Source of the DNA: Cavia porcellus
Taxonomy: Eukaryota; Chordata; Mammalia; Rodentia; Caviidae
Length of the DNA: 64,000 nucleotides
Direction: 5' to 3'
Assembly (NCBI RefSeq): GCF_034190915.1
Contig: NW_026947485.1
Location: forward strand, 52,453,337-52,517,336
The position numbers and the translations under genes were made by a program. Positions within the stretch are counted from its first letter, which is position 1. Each line of letters starts with the position of its first letter. Of this stretch, positions 50,721 to 62,238 are shown piece after piece. The notes under the pieces were generated by a model, which made no database searches, had not been told where the DNA came from, and saw nothing but the letters and a program-made list of their open reading frames with translations.

Positions 50721-51965
50721 TTGGCCAGCTCCCTTCCAGGAGGACTTTTGACCCCTCTAACTCTCTTTCCCGCTGGCTTCCACCACTGCTACACTCCTCT
50801 GACGATTCTCCCTCGGTGGCTCCTTTTCATCACATCCGGATCGGGGAGGCTCGAACACTTGGCTGCTGGCCCAAGGCTGGGGCGGCGGGACCTGGGTTTG
50901 GCTGCGCGCTCCCTCGCGCCTAGAGCTGTCTGGGTCAGGAGGCCAAAGTCGGAGGAGGCTGACAAAGCCTCCCAGCCCGGGCTGTGAGCGCACCCAGAGC
51001 TGCTCAGACCACCCCACAACTTGCCCGAAAGTCACCCCAACTCCTTGTTCTGATGCTTTCCCGCGAGGTAATTAAGGAAGCTCTGGTAACGCCCCCCAGG
51101 AAGCTAAAAACCTTTTAAAGTGGACAAGGAGAAACAAACAAGTACTACTATTTAACTTCTCTGTGCTTCAAAAACTTGGCCCAGCTATGCGTTAAATCTC
51201 TTAATCTGTTTTTTTTTTATTGTTAAATTCTTTAAGTTGGTCAAACAGGATCCCTGATCAGGTAGAACTAGTTATGCTTGCCTGAGTCCACTGGAGGAAT
51301 CTAGGGCAGTCAGCTGACCCTTGGAAGATACTGGGCTGCTTGTGTTCCAGTCTGGTCCTCTCTGAAGCTGCGTGCCTCACTGGACCAGTGCCATTTGTGA
51401 AGAGATAACTTGTGATTAGAAGTTAAAAGCTGATCAACTCTTCGTTTATAAATGAGACAGTTTGAGTGTAGCTCAATCTGATGAGCCAAAAATAACTAGT
51501 GTAAAGAAATTTGCAGGTAAACAGTGCTTTAATAATATACCTAGCTAACAAACTGCAGAATTCAGTTGTAGGAAGCATAAATACGTTTAACTCGTTGACT
51601 CTAGGACATGAAAGGAGTCATAGTAATGTAAATAAAAATCAAAGAAGATTTACACAGGACTCACTTTTTTGTTCTGGTTGAATCACTGATTATACCCCAT
51701 GAGTGGATGGGGCATGGCTATATAACTTACCACAAGGGTACATTAAAATAGCAGGTGATCATACTATGTGCTTTGTGCCAACTGTATCAATGAAATCTTA
51801 CCTTAACTCTGGAAGTGAAATACTAAGATTACACCGCTAGCTCTGGCTTGCCTGACTTCAAGGTTATCCTGCCTCTGTAGGCAAACTCAGGTCTTCTAGG
51901 GGACCTTGAGTCTAACTGACCAAGCTTGGATCCTGATGAGCCCTACAGTGACAGCGTCTCACTTT
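50721..51965. other. Shore of the CpG island and upstream flank
   Basis: GC falls from 50720 to about 51060 and then becomes AT-rich. Open frames of 75-177 codons in 50218-51035 on both strands are products of the low stop frequency of the island. No repeat or gene recognised in 51060-51965. Confidence 0.4.
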
Positions 51966-52235
51966 TTCACTCAGTGTCATGGCCTCTAAAATTCATTAGC
52001 TGAAATCCTAAACCCCATATGTTGATATTATGAGGCAAGGCCTTTGAGAGGTAATTAAATCATGAGCTTTGTGCCCTTATAAAAAGACACAAGAGAGCTT
52101 GTTTTTTTCTGTTTTCTGCCTTGGGAGATTTAATTACTTTCCAAAGCCCCGCTTTCTAATTCCATCACCTTGAGGATTAGTATTCAACATTACGAGTTTG
52201 GGAGAACCCAAACATTCAGGGCATAGCAGGCTGTA
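51966..52235 (+). mobile_element. MaLR/LTR-like remnants
   Basis: GTCATGGCCTCTAAAATTC, GAAATCCTAAACCCCATATG, GGCAAGGCCTTTGAGAGG, TAATTAAATCATGAG and GTGCCCTTATAAAAAGACAC follow a well-known mammalian LTR layout. The following part (CATCACCTTGAGGATTAG, ACCCAAACATTCAGGGCATA) also matches old LTR wording. Subfamily not resolved. Confidence 0.5.
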
Positions 52236-54399
52236 TATATTAGCCAAATGATGCTTATAGAAGTTGCTCAGCTATAATGTGTAAAATGATTTGAATGTGC
52301 TGAGATGGAGCTTGGAAGTTCAATGGGACCAGGAAAGGTTCCGGCCCTGAGACTGCAGGCAAATAGTCATGGGTGAAAGATTATAGGGCTAGAAGAATCA
52401 AGGGCACTTTGGGCTGTCTGCATCTGATGGGTCCTGATAGCATCACCTACCAGGATGGAAACCTTCAGGACAGGCAAGTTTGGGAGAAAGCTCTTGAGTT
52501 CATCATATAAATAATGGTATAAAGTAGTGCCTGCAAGACATCTAGTGGAACTGCCCAGTAGGCCACTAGGTATGTGTCAGGAGTACAGGCTTATTGATGG
52601 TACTATACTGGCTTGGAGGTTATCAGAGTTCCCAAAGGGGGTATGTACAGTAAAAATAGAGAGCCTAAGACACAGCTATTCACTGAAAGTCAACCCAAAT
52701 GTTTCTCTATTGGTTTCTCCCTTTCTTCACACCCTTCCTACTATCATAATACTATTATCTGCCTGGGTAGAAGAGTCATCATTTTGCAGGTGCCACCATC
52801 ACCAGTGCTTCACCTGCTAGCCCAGATATTACTGAATGGATTGCATTAACGCACATTTCTCCCTGGCTCCTGCTACAGTAATTTAGGTGGGTAGATACCT
52901 GCCATGGGCACCAGCTTTCCAGGAAAGCTAAATGCCCGAGCTCCAAATCAAAGCCCTCACATCTCAGCATGTGTACAGCCACTCCTGATTAGTGAAAGAA
53001 TACAAATGATGGTGGAATAACATGTGAAGACTCTATGTAAGAGATTTGACATATATGCAAAAATAATTAAAAGTTCATGAAGCATCCTTATGGATTAATC
53101 TTCAGCATTCATTCATTACCATTTTTATCATTTATTGCACACATACTATATGTTAGGCTACATATTTAGCGCTGGAGATAAACCAATCTGATTTAATGTC
53201 TTGAAAAAGTAGCTAAATTAGTTTCCACTTTACAGAAGTTTATTTGCCTAGGTAAATGCAAAGTTAATATCCTGACATAGATGTCTAAAGCAGAAGCTTA
53301 CAAATAGGATGTGAAATAGTGTGTAAATTCCCAGAGATTATGAGCAGAAAATACTTATAATAACATTTATGTATGTTTTCACGTTATCAGTTTTAGTTTA
53401 TATTTTTGAGTATGTAATATAAGGTATCTGGCACACTAGAGTAAGAGTACTTCTATATAATTTATAGATAATCATACATTAGGGGCTCATAGACAAATAT
53501 TTTATGAGTTCACTTGAATGTGTTTAACTCACTTAAGGTACATTCCCAGATTATACAAATATTTACCTCATTTATATAGAAGCGTCACTTTGGTAACTTC
53601 CAAACCCAGGAACTAGATACCAGAAAATTATTCCAACCACCTAAATATCTCAAATAACTCTCATGACCTTCACCAAGTAATAAGACAAAAGCTGCTGTCT
53701 TTCTCAAATCTCACTTGTTCTTTCATGAATGTATACCACAAAACAAATGTTATTTTCTATTTTTTTCGTTCACAGTGTATTAGAAGAGAATTTGGGGTAC
53801 AGTGGTTTTGAGAAGAGATTAGCTAAGGGATCTATTAGGTCAGTGAAAAATGACAGCAGGAGAAATGATGGCTGACAGACAAGAAAGATACAGAAAAATA
53901 AACATGTCATAACTGTGCCTCTGTGAATTTAGCTCAGGGAAAGAGTCAATGCAGGGTTCCTAATGAAGACCTGCGTCATTAAGGAAAGAGTTGGGTATGT
54001 GACTTCTGGGAGTATATTGTGTTTTTTAGGGAATTCAGTCAATATTTTTACAGTTTAGGAAAAGTTCCATCAAAAATGTTCAAATTTTAAAAATGGTACT
54101 GTTTGAAAGAGTAAATTTCACAGAGTGACAGTTTTGGAGCTACAGAGGAAGTTAGCTGTCCTATTTCAGAGCAATAGTCTTTTTAAGGTGTGGCTCCACC
54201 TCCTACTACTAGGTGCTAAGACAGACTGGCTGGTGGACAGGTGTCTGAATCCCGTTCTTCAAATAAAACACTTTCTTCTCTTTATCTGTAATATATTGGT
54301 CCTTTGCTTACATTTTTACTCTTTCTCTTTTAAAACTACCAAGCTTCCCTAGCTGCTTCTTTGGACATATAAAGAAATATAATGACATAAATAAATTAA
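52236..54399. other. Upstream flank, mostly unrecognised
   Basis: Apart from the L2-like piece at 53090-53250, no repeat or gene is recognised. The 97- and 78-codon frames near 52527-52849 overlap and lack coding support. Confidence 0.35.
53090..53250 (+). mobile_element. L2-like remnant
   Basis: ATTTATTGCACACATACTAT, ATGTTAGGCTACATATTTAG and CGCTGGAGATAAACC resemble the L2 wording TTTATTGAGCACCTACTATG, TGCCAGGCACTGTGCTAGG, CGCTGGGGATACA. Confidence 0.5.
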
Positions 54400-54740
54400 G
54401 TTTAGCAAACGTATCAAGTGAGTATGTCCTGCATGTCAAACCACGTGCCAGGCACTAAAGTCTCAACACAAGAGGAAATCCTATCTTAGTCTCTTGGGAG
54501 CTCAGTCTGCAAAACAAGGGGCAGGAGAAGTCAACAGAGTAGGAGACAGTCACGTGGCACAGTCCTGCAGGAGCACGGAGGAGGAAGTCGCACCTACTGC
54601 AGCTCTGGCGTGGGTGGGGGGAAGTCAGGGGTACATTTCAAAGAGAAAATGATACTGAACGGAGTGTGGCTGCTGAGTAAAAGTTTGCCTGTCATAGAGG
54701 TCAGGGAATTCCAAACAGAAGAGATAACACCTGCCAAAGC
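54400..54740 (+). mobile_element. L2-like LINE remnant
   Basis: Starts with GAGTATGTCCTGCATGTC and CACGTGCCAGGCACTAAAG, then TCTCTTGGGAGCTCAGTC, a GACAGTCACGTGGCAC segment and GGTCAGGGAATTCC. This order (size-of-activity phrase, 'ggagctcacagtct' phrase, downstream GGTCAGGGAAGGC) is that of L2 in plus orientation. Confidence 0.6.
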
Positions 54741-54744
54741 ACAA

Positions 54745-54805
54745 ACGTGAAAACCCCAGAGAAGTTAAGTGACTTGGTAAAGGCTGTTTCGTGCTTAATT
54801 ACAGA
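54745..54805 (-). mobile_element. MIR fragment
   Basis: CAGAGAAGTTAAGTGACTTG, GTAAAGGCTG and ACAGAGCCAGCA follow the MIR core in reverse (GAGAGGTTAAGTAACTTGCC, CAAGGTCAC, GGCAGAGCC). Confidence 0.55.
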
Positions 54806-56149
54806 GCCAGCACGTGCAGGCTCCGTTTCTTGCTCTGCAGGCTTCTTACTTGTGTTCTATTCAGATTGGATGTAGATGAATCCATCATTTCTAAGTGATG
54901 CTGAAGGATGGGTACACCTGATGTTGTATTTGGGAGTTTGAAAGATTTTCTACTGTTCATGTGTGACCAAATAATCATACACAAAAAAATCTCTTGCTAC
55001 GGAATTAGCTTGACTTGTCCTTCTGCTCTAAGCTCTCAGGTGGGGTCCCTCTCGGCTCCTGCTTCTCTGGCCCGGGGCACTGGCCTGCAGAGTCTCTCCT
55101 TGCTGTCACTATACCATCCCATTGTGCTCGGAAGAAAGAGAAGGAGATGTGATGGCATTCAGTAATATGTGTCAAACAAGAGCAACCTGCCGGAAGACAA
55201 AAATGAAAATGGACATCACAGAAGCAGCAGACAATAAGCAGGTTTTTGCCCCATAAATAGAAAGTGAACCTAAATGTAACAGAGAACTAAGAATGGCGAA
55301 GAAATAGGAAATACTGTACGAGGGGCCATTTTAAGTGATGGGTCATCTGCTGAAATTGAAATTAGAAATAAGCATGATGATGGTGACAAAATTTTTAAAA
55401 TGTTGTAGAAGACGAGGTGTTTTGTTACTATAATCCCAAACTCATTTAGATGTTTTGATAAAGATAGAACAAATCTGACATTTAAGTCAGTATCTGCATT
55501 TTGCCAAACTTTGTTTTAAGCAATAGACATTCAATTTAGAAAAAAAGGATTATAAATAAATTCCCTTGTTCACCTAATCATGAGACCTTTAATCAGCTTG
55601 AGAAAAAGGCAGTATTTTCCTGGTTAGTTTTCCACTTCCCATTATTCTCTCTCCTACTCTGCATAGACCCTTTCTGTCCCCCAGAGCCCCCCATTCTTCT
55701 CTTGCAACTTTAGGTGCCCTACTTTAGACCCTGTGCAGATATGTGTCAAGTTTGTAAAGGAGGAATTTACTATAACTCATAGTCTCCCTAACTCTGGAGC
55801 AACTTTGTTCCTATGTTCATAGTCCCCTGAAATGAATCCAGGTTCACAAGTGGCCAACAAAAAGATTATGTATTGCAATAATTAATAATAATAATGATTA
55901 TTTTTATCTCTTAATTGAATTTTTATTGACATGTGTCATGCAATAAAATTGCTAGAAGAAGATGCTGTGCAGGTATATTTTGGAAAAGGGGTGGCTGATA
56001 TTTATCTCTGATGTCGCTGCAAATAATTTATCTTTCTGTAAGGTCAGAGACTTTTTGTTAAACTTTACCTTTGTTTTTAATTTTTATTACTTTTTATTAA
56101 AACAGTCAACCTATACAAAGGCATGCTTTTCTTAACTAAATTTATATAA
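54806..56149. other. Upstream flank, nothing recognised
   Basis: No gene or clear repeat. A short open frame at 54908-55165 has no support. Confidence 0.35.
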
Positions 56150-56620
56150 ACAATTGTAGTCAACTAAATATTGGCACCTTAAAAGATAGGGCCACATTCT
56201 AATTCCTAGAAAGTTTATATGTTACCTTTTTTGGTTAAAGAATCTTTGCTAATATAATGAAGTTAAACATTCAATGATTAAACTATATAATGTGTGTGAA
56301 TTATACATGTAGGCCTTAACTTCTGTGGCAAGTGTTCTTATGAGAGACACACAGAGAAGACAGTTATAGAGAAAAACCTCTGTAAAGTTGGCTGCCGAGA
56401 CCAGAGTTAAATGGCTATAAGCCAAGGAACTTGGTACGCATCAGAAAGCCGAAAGTGAATGGAGCAAATTCTTCACTAGAAGCTCCAGATGGAACATAGC
56501 ACTACCAAACTCTCATTACAGACTTTTGCCCTCTAAACTTTTAAGGAAAAAAAAAATGTTTGCTGCTTTAAGCTACCAAGTTGGTGGTAATTTGTTAAAA
56601 CTGCCACAAAATGTCTTTAG
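56150..56620 (+). mobile_element. MaLR/MLT-like LTR remnant
   Basis: Opens GATAGGGCCACATTCTAATT, then TTAACTTCTGTGGCAAGTG with TTCTTATGAGAGACACAC, GCTATAAGCCAAGGAACTTG, CTAGAAGCTCCAGATGGAAC, ACAGACTTTTGCCCTC, and ends GCTTTAAGCTACCAAGTTGG with TGGTAATTTGTTAAA. This is the classic order of an old mammalian LTR. Family name uncertain. Confidence 0.6.
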
Positions 56621-57790
56621 AAATATGAAATTTAGTCTATTTAGACCCAATCTGTTAATAATTACATAAAATTGATTCTCTGTCACTGTCAATAGGGAAA
56701 GAAATCTACTCTGGATCTCTAAAGAGATTCATCCTTTGACCTGAAATCTTTTCCCAACGATAGGTCAATATATGCCCATTCCAGTATTTCAATTTGACTA
56801 TAATCCATTTCTTAGCATTAGTTATAATGACTATCACATACAAAGTATTTTAAAATGCACATTCTTTACCATCTATTCTTCAATTTTATCACTGATATCT
56901 TTGATGTATCATTAGTATCACTGATAGATATCAAAGGTACTGCAACTTCCACTCTATACATTGAAAAGCTTGGCCTTTATTCAAAATTAGCATCTAATTT
57001 TCAGCAGATGTTGACTGATTGCATACTTCTACTTCAGACCTCCTGTTAGGTTTTGACAAGAAAGAATTTTTTTTAATGTGTATGTTAGGTGTTCTGCTAA
57101 ACACTAAAGGAAAATAGAAAGAAAACGTGTGTTAGCCTATAACGTTTAGTGTTGAGGCTGATAGATATTAATCAACTAACCACACAGACGAATGTTTAAG
57201 CAGAAATAATAGCTAGTGATGGATGCTGTGAGAGTATTTAAGAGTAGCATAGAATTACAGATCTAAAATAACTTACGGATGGGCAGGAGAAATGGCCAAG
57301 TAAAGAGAAGATCAAAATATAATACCACAAGGTAGGAATTAGTTGTTGAGCCAATATAAGAGGTTCTGTGCAACCCATTCTGAAGAGAAAGGCATCCAAA
57401 GAGGCAAATGAGTTTTGAAAACGTCTCTAGAGATTGGAGGAACTGGTAAAAGGAAGAAAGAGATGAAGCACAAAAGCAAGTGCCGATAGAAGGTACAAAC
57501 AGGCTCTTCTAGAGAATTCCAAAGTGCACACCTGTTCTGTGACATTTCTTGGAACATGCAAATCTGTATCAAATTAATTGCTCATTTATACACCCCAGGG
57601 GTAGTTAATTCATTTCACAATTCTATGCTAATTTCTGTATCAATTCTTGAAGCAATTTTCTAACAAGTGGGCTATTCACTTAATTTTTAACAAGTGATCA
57701 GATAAAAAAAAAAAAACTATTTGAAGTGTGCTCAACACATTTTTGGCCATGTAGTGTCAAGAAAAGTCCATCTTTATAAAGTCTACCTGA
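56621..57790. other. Upstream flank, possible L2 trace
   Basis: 57080-57470 has L2-like wording (GTTAGGTGTTCTGCTAAACA, GATGGATGCTGTGAGAG, GGCATCCAAAGAGGC) but is weak. Otherwise nothing recognised. Confidence 0.3.
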
Positions 57791-57930
57791 TAGCAAAAGA
57801 AAAAAGAAAGGAAAGAAGGAAGAAAATGAGGGGAAAAGGAAAAGAAAGGAGACCTAGAAGCAAGCAGCACAGGAAGACAGAAAGAAAGAAGAGAGGAAAG
57901 AAAGAAAGTGAAAGAAAAGAAAGGAAACGA
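57790..57930. repeat. Purine-rich (GAAA)n-like tract
   Basis: About 140 bp almost entirely A and G on the plus strand, with GAAAGGAAAGAAGG-, AGAAAGAAAGAAG- and GAAAGAAAGTGAAAG-type units. It reads through as a Lys/Arg-rich open frame that is not a gene. Confidence 0.85.
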
Positions 57931-58479
57931 TGTGTTCGGAAATCTCACTTGTATTTAAACCATGAACTGCACCACACAAATTGCACAGTGCTGCTGAGTG
58001 TGATACTGGTTAGTGCTGTCTGTTTCTTTTCACCCTAGAGGCCTTACTGTTTAGTTACTGAAGCGCAGACAATCTGTGCTGGGTCTCCCTGTAATAGAGA
58101 AAACGGTGTTTAGAAAGCTCACTAAAGAGTAAAAGACAATTTTTAAGTAACAAAAAGGCAATGGAGTTTATAAAGATGTAATTATTAAACAATGTCAAAA
58201 TAAAAATATCTAAACCATATAAAACATAACCATTAATGCCAAATAATATAAAAGTTAAAGTTGAAATAAACCACTACAGAATGAAATCATATCCTTTAAA
58301 ATTGATGCAATGACTTTTAAATATTCCATTTGGTCTGTCCTGAGATCCAGAGTTCCTTTTTCGCAATCTGGCAAACGGACATGGTCTGTGTTCACTCAGC
58401 ACTACCGAAACTAAACTTCTTTCAAACAACGCTATGAATGACTCCATAACTAGAAGTAACTTCTAGAGCCACCCAGATT

Positions 58480-58533
<54 letters not shown>

Positions 58534-59520
58534 AATCAATTTGTTTTGAGGATCTGGGATTTTCTTAGTGTCACCTTTTTAAAGCTGTCTCCTTAAAAAT
58601 CATGTCTAGTTCTGAAAGTGCACTTAAGTTTCTCTTTAAAAAATGCTACAAGGGATTTTTTTAATCACCCAAAATATGATTCTAACTAAAGTTCAATATA
58701 ATGCACAAACATCAGTCTTTCCTTACTTCTGTTAAAGTCATCCTTTCAGACTCAATTGTTCTTAAATTAAGGAGCCATAACCACTCTGCACTCCTGTTCC
58801 AAGGAGCCTGGTGGAACAAATTGGAAAGAGAGGGCTTGTGTTTTACTTCAGAATCCTAAACTGTAATCCAAGTGAAAACTGATATACTGCAGCAAAACAA
58901 CTAGAAGTTTGAAATTCAGTGGTAACTCAGTTGTCAAATTTAATTCATTCCAAATTTGTGTCTGAACACCAAAAGTTTGAGAACTAAACATATTTTTCCC
59001 ATAAGAAATAAAGAAAACCAAATAATTGATTCTGCATCCCCAAAGTTGCATTTATAAACTCATTTTTTTGAGGATTTTAATGAATTTTGTAATGATTTCT
59101 TTCTTTAACTTTATTGTGGTTCTCATAATTTTCCTCTTACCTTTTCTGCTGGTATCATTTTCTTTAGATCTATGATTATGATAGCTATGATATTTTATAC
59201 AAATAAAGCATACACACACACACAAAAAGCACACATATGAATGCTTTAATGCAATAATGCAAGCACTATATTTTGTCTTGGAGAGAGATGCACTTACACT
59301 GACGCATCATCGTTTTGTGTACAAGGTGAGACCCAGCACATGACTCATTCTTACCTGCACAGGTTTTTTTTCAAATTGGATATTTGGTTTGATTATGTAG
59401 AAATATCCACTAAGCAAACTTTCTTATACTTTGTTGATCGAGTAGTGGAAAGTTCTAATGTGGAGACCTCGGGCAACAAAGGTCTCATTGAAGCTGTATT
59501 TTACATTTTGTTGAGCTTAA
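57931..59520. other. Upstream flank, nothing recognised
   Basis: Apart from the (GT)n tract and a short (CA)n at about 59211-59224, no gene or repeat is recognised. Confidence 0.35.
58484..58529. repeat. (GT)n microsatellite
   Basis: An uninterrupted TG/GT run of about 46 bp, preceded by GTGTATG. Long enough to be length-polymorphic. Confidence 0.95.
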
Positions 59521-59682
59521 TGTCTGCTATGGCTTATACCTAGATGTTCCCTAAAATTCTCATGTGCTCATAGATGGGGCTTTTGGGAGACACTGGATCA
59601 TATCTGATTGGTTTAGAATAGTTCTGGGTGTGTCCGAATGATGGATTTACCTAAGAAGGACAATGTACTCTGGGATGGATAA
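59521..59682 (+). mobile_element. Older LTR, left part (split by the nested element)
   Basis: TGTCTGCTATGGCTTATACC, GATGTTCCCTAAAATTCTC, ATGTGCTCATAGATGGGGC and TTTTGGGAGACACTGG resemble the 5' half of a MaLR-like LTR. The matching 3' half is found after the nested element at 62010-62238. Confidence 0.5.
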
Positions 59683-60349
59683 TGTTATGGATTAAAAACT
59701 GGTGGTCAACTTAGTACCAGCTGGATTATATCAGCATGACATTGAGCAAAGATGCTCCATCTGAGGAAAGTTGCCAGGATAAATAGGTGGAGAAAAAGGG
59801 AGGTGTTGAGGGTTGAGGTGTTAATGTGTTGTTGCCTGGAGGCATTGTGGGTTCTCCTGTGAGTTGCTGTTTGAGCTGCTGGTTTTTTTGGAGAAGCTTT
59901 GGTCTTTACATCAAGCATTGTTTTTTGGCTCCAGAGTGGAAGATGTGTGTGACGCTTGGTCTCTAGGATGAACTTGTCATGCTGCTTTTTGGCACATACA
60001 CCACTGTGCTTGTCATTGGAGGAGCTTGGGGCCTCTATGTCATCGAGGACAGCTGTGGTGCCTTTTGAAACAGCCCTGGTCTTTGTTGTGAATGTGACTT
60101 TTCAGCTCCAGTGTAAAACCCTCATCCCACTAGCACAGCTCCTTCATCCTGCTGGCATAGACTTTCTGGATTCCACCGCTGACCCTTGGGTCTTCCCGGC
60201 ATGGATCTGTAAAAGAGACTGGTGTGATTCCTTCTTGTGGGCTCTGGACTTCCAGTTGGACTCGCGGAGGCATTGTCCTGTAAAAATAATATTATAAACT
60301 CTACATCTTGATCCTAATTGTTCTCTGTGTACAACCCCTGACTACAACA
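59683..60349 (+). repeat. 5' LTR (667 bp, internally deleted)
   Basis: Starts TGTTATGGATTAAAAACTGG and ends TGACTACAACA. Over its first ~235 bp it differs from the 3' LTR at about 23 positions by my count, so the element is old. Near 60277 it lacks about 125 bp present in the 3' LTR. Confidence 0.8.
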
Positions 60350-61220
60350 GAAATTGGTACCAGGAGTGGGCTTATTGCTGTTATGTTGCCTGGCCAAGTG
60401 ACTTAAGAGCCTTAAAAGTTAATTTGAAAAATTTTTGAGAGATTGGCCAGAGAGACAGCCCCTATGTGCTGTATTATTTTGGAGATTCTGGTTGGAACCT
60501 GGAAAATCAGAGTGCTGATAAAAATGCTGCCAGTTAAGATGAAGCTTGGGATGCTTCTATTGGGAAAGACTGCAGTGGCTGCTGGAGTCTGGGTAGTATA
60601 TTGTGCTTTAGATGAAAGTTGGTCTTCTGATTTGTATTTAGAGATATTACCTTTAGAGTTAGTGTCAGTGCAGTCTACTGTTGGGATGGTAGCATAGTTA
60701 ACTTTAGAGAACTTTTGACTAGATCTATTTTAAAAATTTAGAGCAAAGAGCCAGTAAAATAATTTAAAACACTTAGTTAAGAAGAAAGCTCCATTGAAAG
60801 AGTGGGTTATAAAGATGAAACAGAGAACATAGTTGTTTAAAAAAAATAAGACAATAAAAAAATCAAGAATCATTTAAATTGCAGGATATCCTTATATTTT
60901 AGTCTGCCCATGCCATGTTAGAGTTAATGAAAAGCAAGGACTGTGATTGTAATTGTTCTTTTCGTGCAATTTTAATGTTTTATATATTTGTAACCCAGTT
61001 GATTTGTCAAAGTACTGTGTTATAATGTTTACCTTGGTCACCTTTTAAATGTTTTGTTTTTGATGCAGAAATTAAGTATAAAAAGAATTACATATTTATA
61101 TATAATTGTTATATTAATATAACAAATCTGCCACTAAGAACTACAGTAAAAAAACAAAAACAAACAAACAAAAAAACAAAAAAAACAGGTGTGTGGTTAT
61201 TAAATTGACCAGGGGTGGAT
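60350..61220 (+). other. Internal region of the MaLR/ERVL-type element
   Basis: Begins with the primer-binding site and has a MaLR-like non-coding interior (GATTCTGGTTGGAACCTGG, GTGCTGATAAAAATGCTGCC). It includes an A-rich (AAAC)n-like stretch at about 61148-61187 and ends in the purine tract. No coding capacity. Confidence 0.7.
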
Positions 61221-62009
61221 TGTTATGGATTAAGAACTGGTGGTCAACTTAATGCCAGCTGGATTACATCAGCATGGCATAGAGCAAAGATGCTCTACCT
61301 GAGGAAAGTTGCCAGGATAAATAGGTGGAGAAAAAGGGAGGGTTGAGGGTTGGGGTGTTAATGCGTTGTTGCATGGAGGCATTGTGGGTTCTCCTGCGAA
61401 TTGCTGTTTGAGCTGTTGGTTCTCCTGGAGGAGGTTTGGTACTCACATCGAGCATTGCTTCCTGGCTCTGGAGGGGAAGATGTGTGTCTCTTGGTCTCCA
61501 GGATGAACTTGTCACGCTGCTTCCTGGCACGTACCCGACTGTGCTTGTCATTGGAGGAGCCTGGTGCCTCCATGTCATCGAGGACGGCTGTAGTGCCTTT
61601 CAGGACAGCCCTGGTCTTGTTGTGAGTGTGACTTCTCTGCTCCAGCGTAAAATCCTCATCCCACTAGCACAGCTCCTTCATCCTGATGGCATAGACTTTC
61701 AGGCTTCCACCACTGAACCTTGGGTTTTCCCAGCACGGATCCATAAAAGAGACTGGTGTGAGTCCTTCTTGTGGGCTCTGGACCTCCAGTTGGACTGATG
61801 GAGGCAGTGTCTTGAGCTCTAGATTTTTATCTGGACTCATGTGAGACCTTGCTGTGGGGTTTAGGCTCTTGACTAAATAGTTTATCTGTGATGTTGTGGA
61901 TAGATTTCCTACATTTTCCTGTGTTAACCCAGGGGACCATTATAAAAATATTATAAACTCCACGTCTTGATCCTAATTGTTTTCTGTGTACAAACCCCTG
62001 ACTACAACA
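61221..62009 (+). repeat. 3' LTR (789 bp)
   Basis: Starts TGTTATGGATTAAGAACTGG and ends TGACTACAACA. It keeps the segment at about 61811-61939 that the 5' LTR has lost. Long frames on both strands are not genes. Confidence 0.8.
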
Positions 62010-62238
62010 GATGACATCAACCAATAGGTTTGTAGCCTGGTTGGAATAAAAAGGGAATGAAGAAGGGATTCTCCTGCTTTCTACTGGCGATGTCATGAAC
62101 CATTTCTTTCTGCCATGTGCCTCTGCTGTGCTGCCCTGCTTTGGATCTAGCCAACTATGAACTGAAACCTCTACAAATTGTAAGCTAAAATAAATTTTCC
62201 TTCTCTCACTTGTGAGTGTTGAATATTTTGCCCCAACA
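62010..62238 (+). mobile_element. Older LTR, right part
   Basis: ACATCAACCAATAGG, then CTTTCTGCCATGTGCCTCTG, CCAACTATGAACTGAAACC, AAGCTAAAATAAATTTTCC and TGAATATTTTGCCCCAACA match the 3' half of a MaLR-like LTR (compare the remnant at 13125-13450, with its ACCTCTGAAAC and AAATAAATCCTTCC). With 59521-59682 it forms one split LTR. Confidence 0.55.

Larger units (their letters stand above)
59683..62009 (+). mobile_element. MaLR/ERVL-type retroelement with two LTRs, non-coding
   Basis: Two related LTRs start TGTTATGGATTAA and end CTACAACA. They enclose 871 bp with no gag, pol or env frame. A primer-binding site TGGTACCAGGAGTGGG follows the 5' LTR at 60355-60370, of the tRNA-Leu type known for ERVL and MaLR. 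A purine tract AGGGGTGGA precedes the 3' LTR. The flanks GATAA (59678-59682) and GATGA (62010-62014) fit a 5-bp target duplication with one change. It is a non-autonomous element and cannot make proteins. Confidence 0.8.

Noticed and set aside
50218..50987. Plus-strand open frames of 177 codons across the CpG island
   Set aside because: They come from low stop frequency in GC-rich DNA. All frames on both strands are open here, the translations are Pro/Arg/Ala-rich without domains, and only the minus frame with MSGAGEV matches a known protein and a splice donor.
57721..58038. 105-codon Lys/Arg-rich frame
   Set aside because: Direct translation of the purine tract; low complexity.
59706..61578. 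Similar minus-strand frames in both LTRs (sharing HNAS and THRR/IRRR-like text)
   Set aside because: They repeat because the LTRs repeat. They are antisense to the LTRs and have no protein family similarity.
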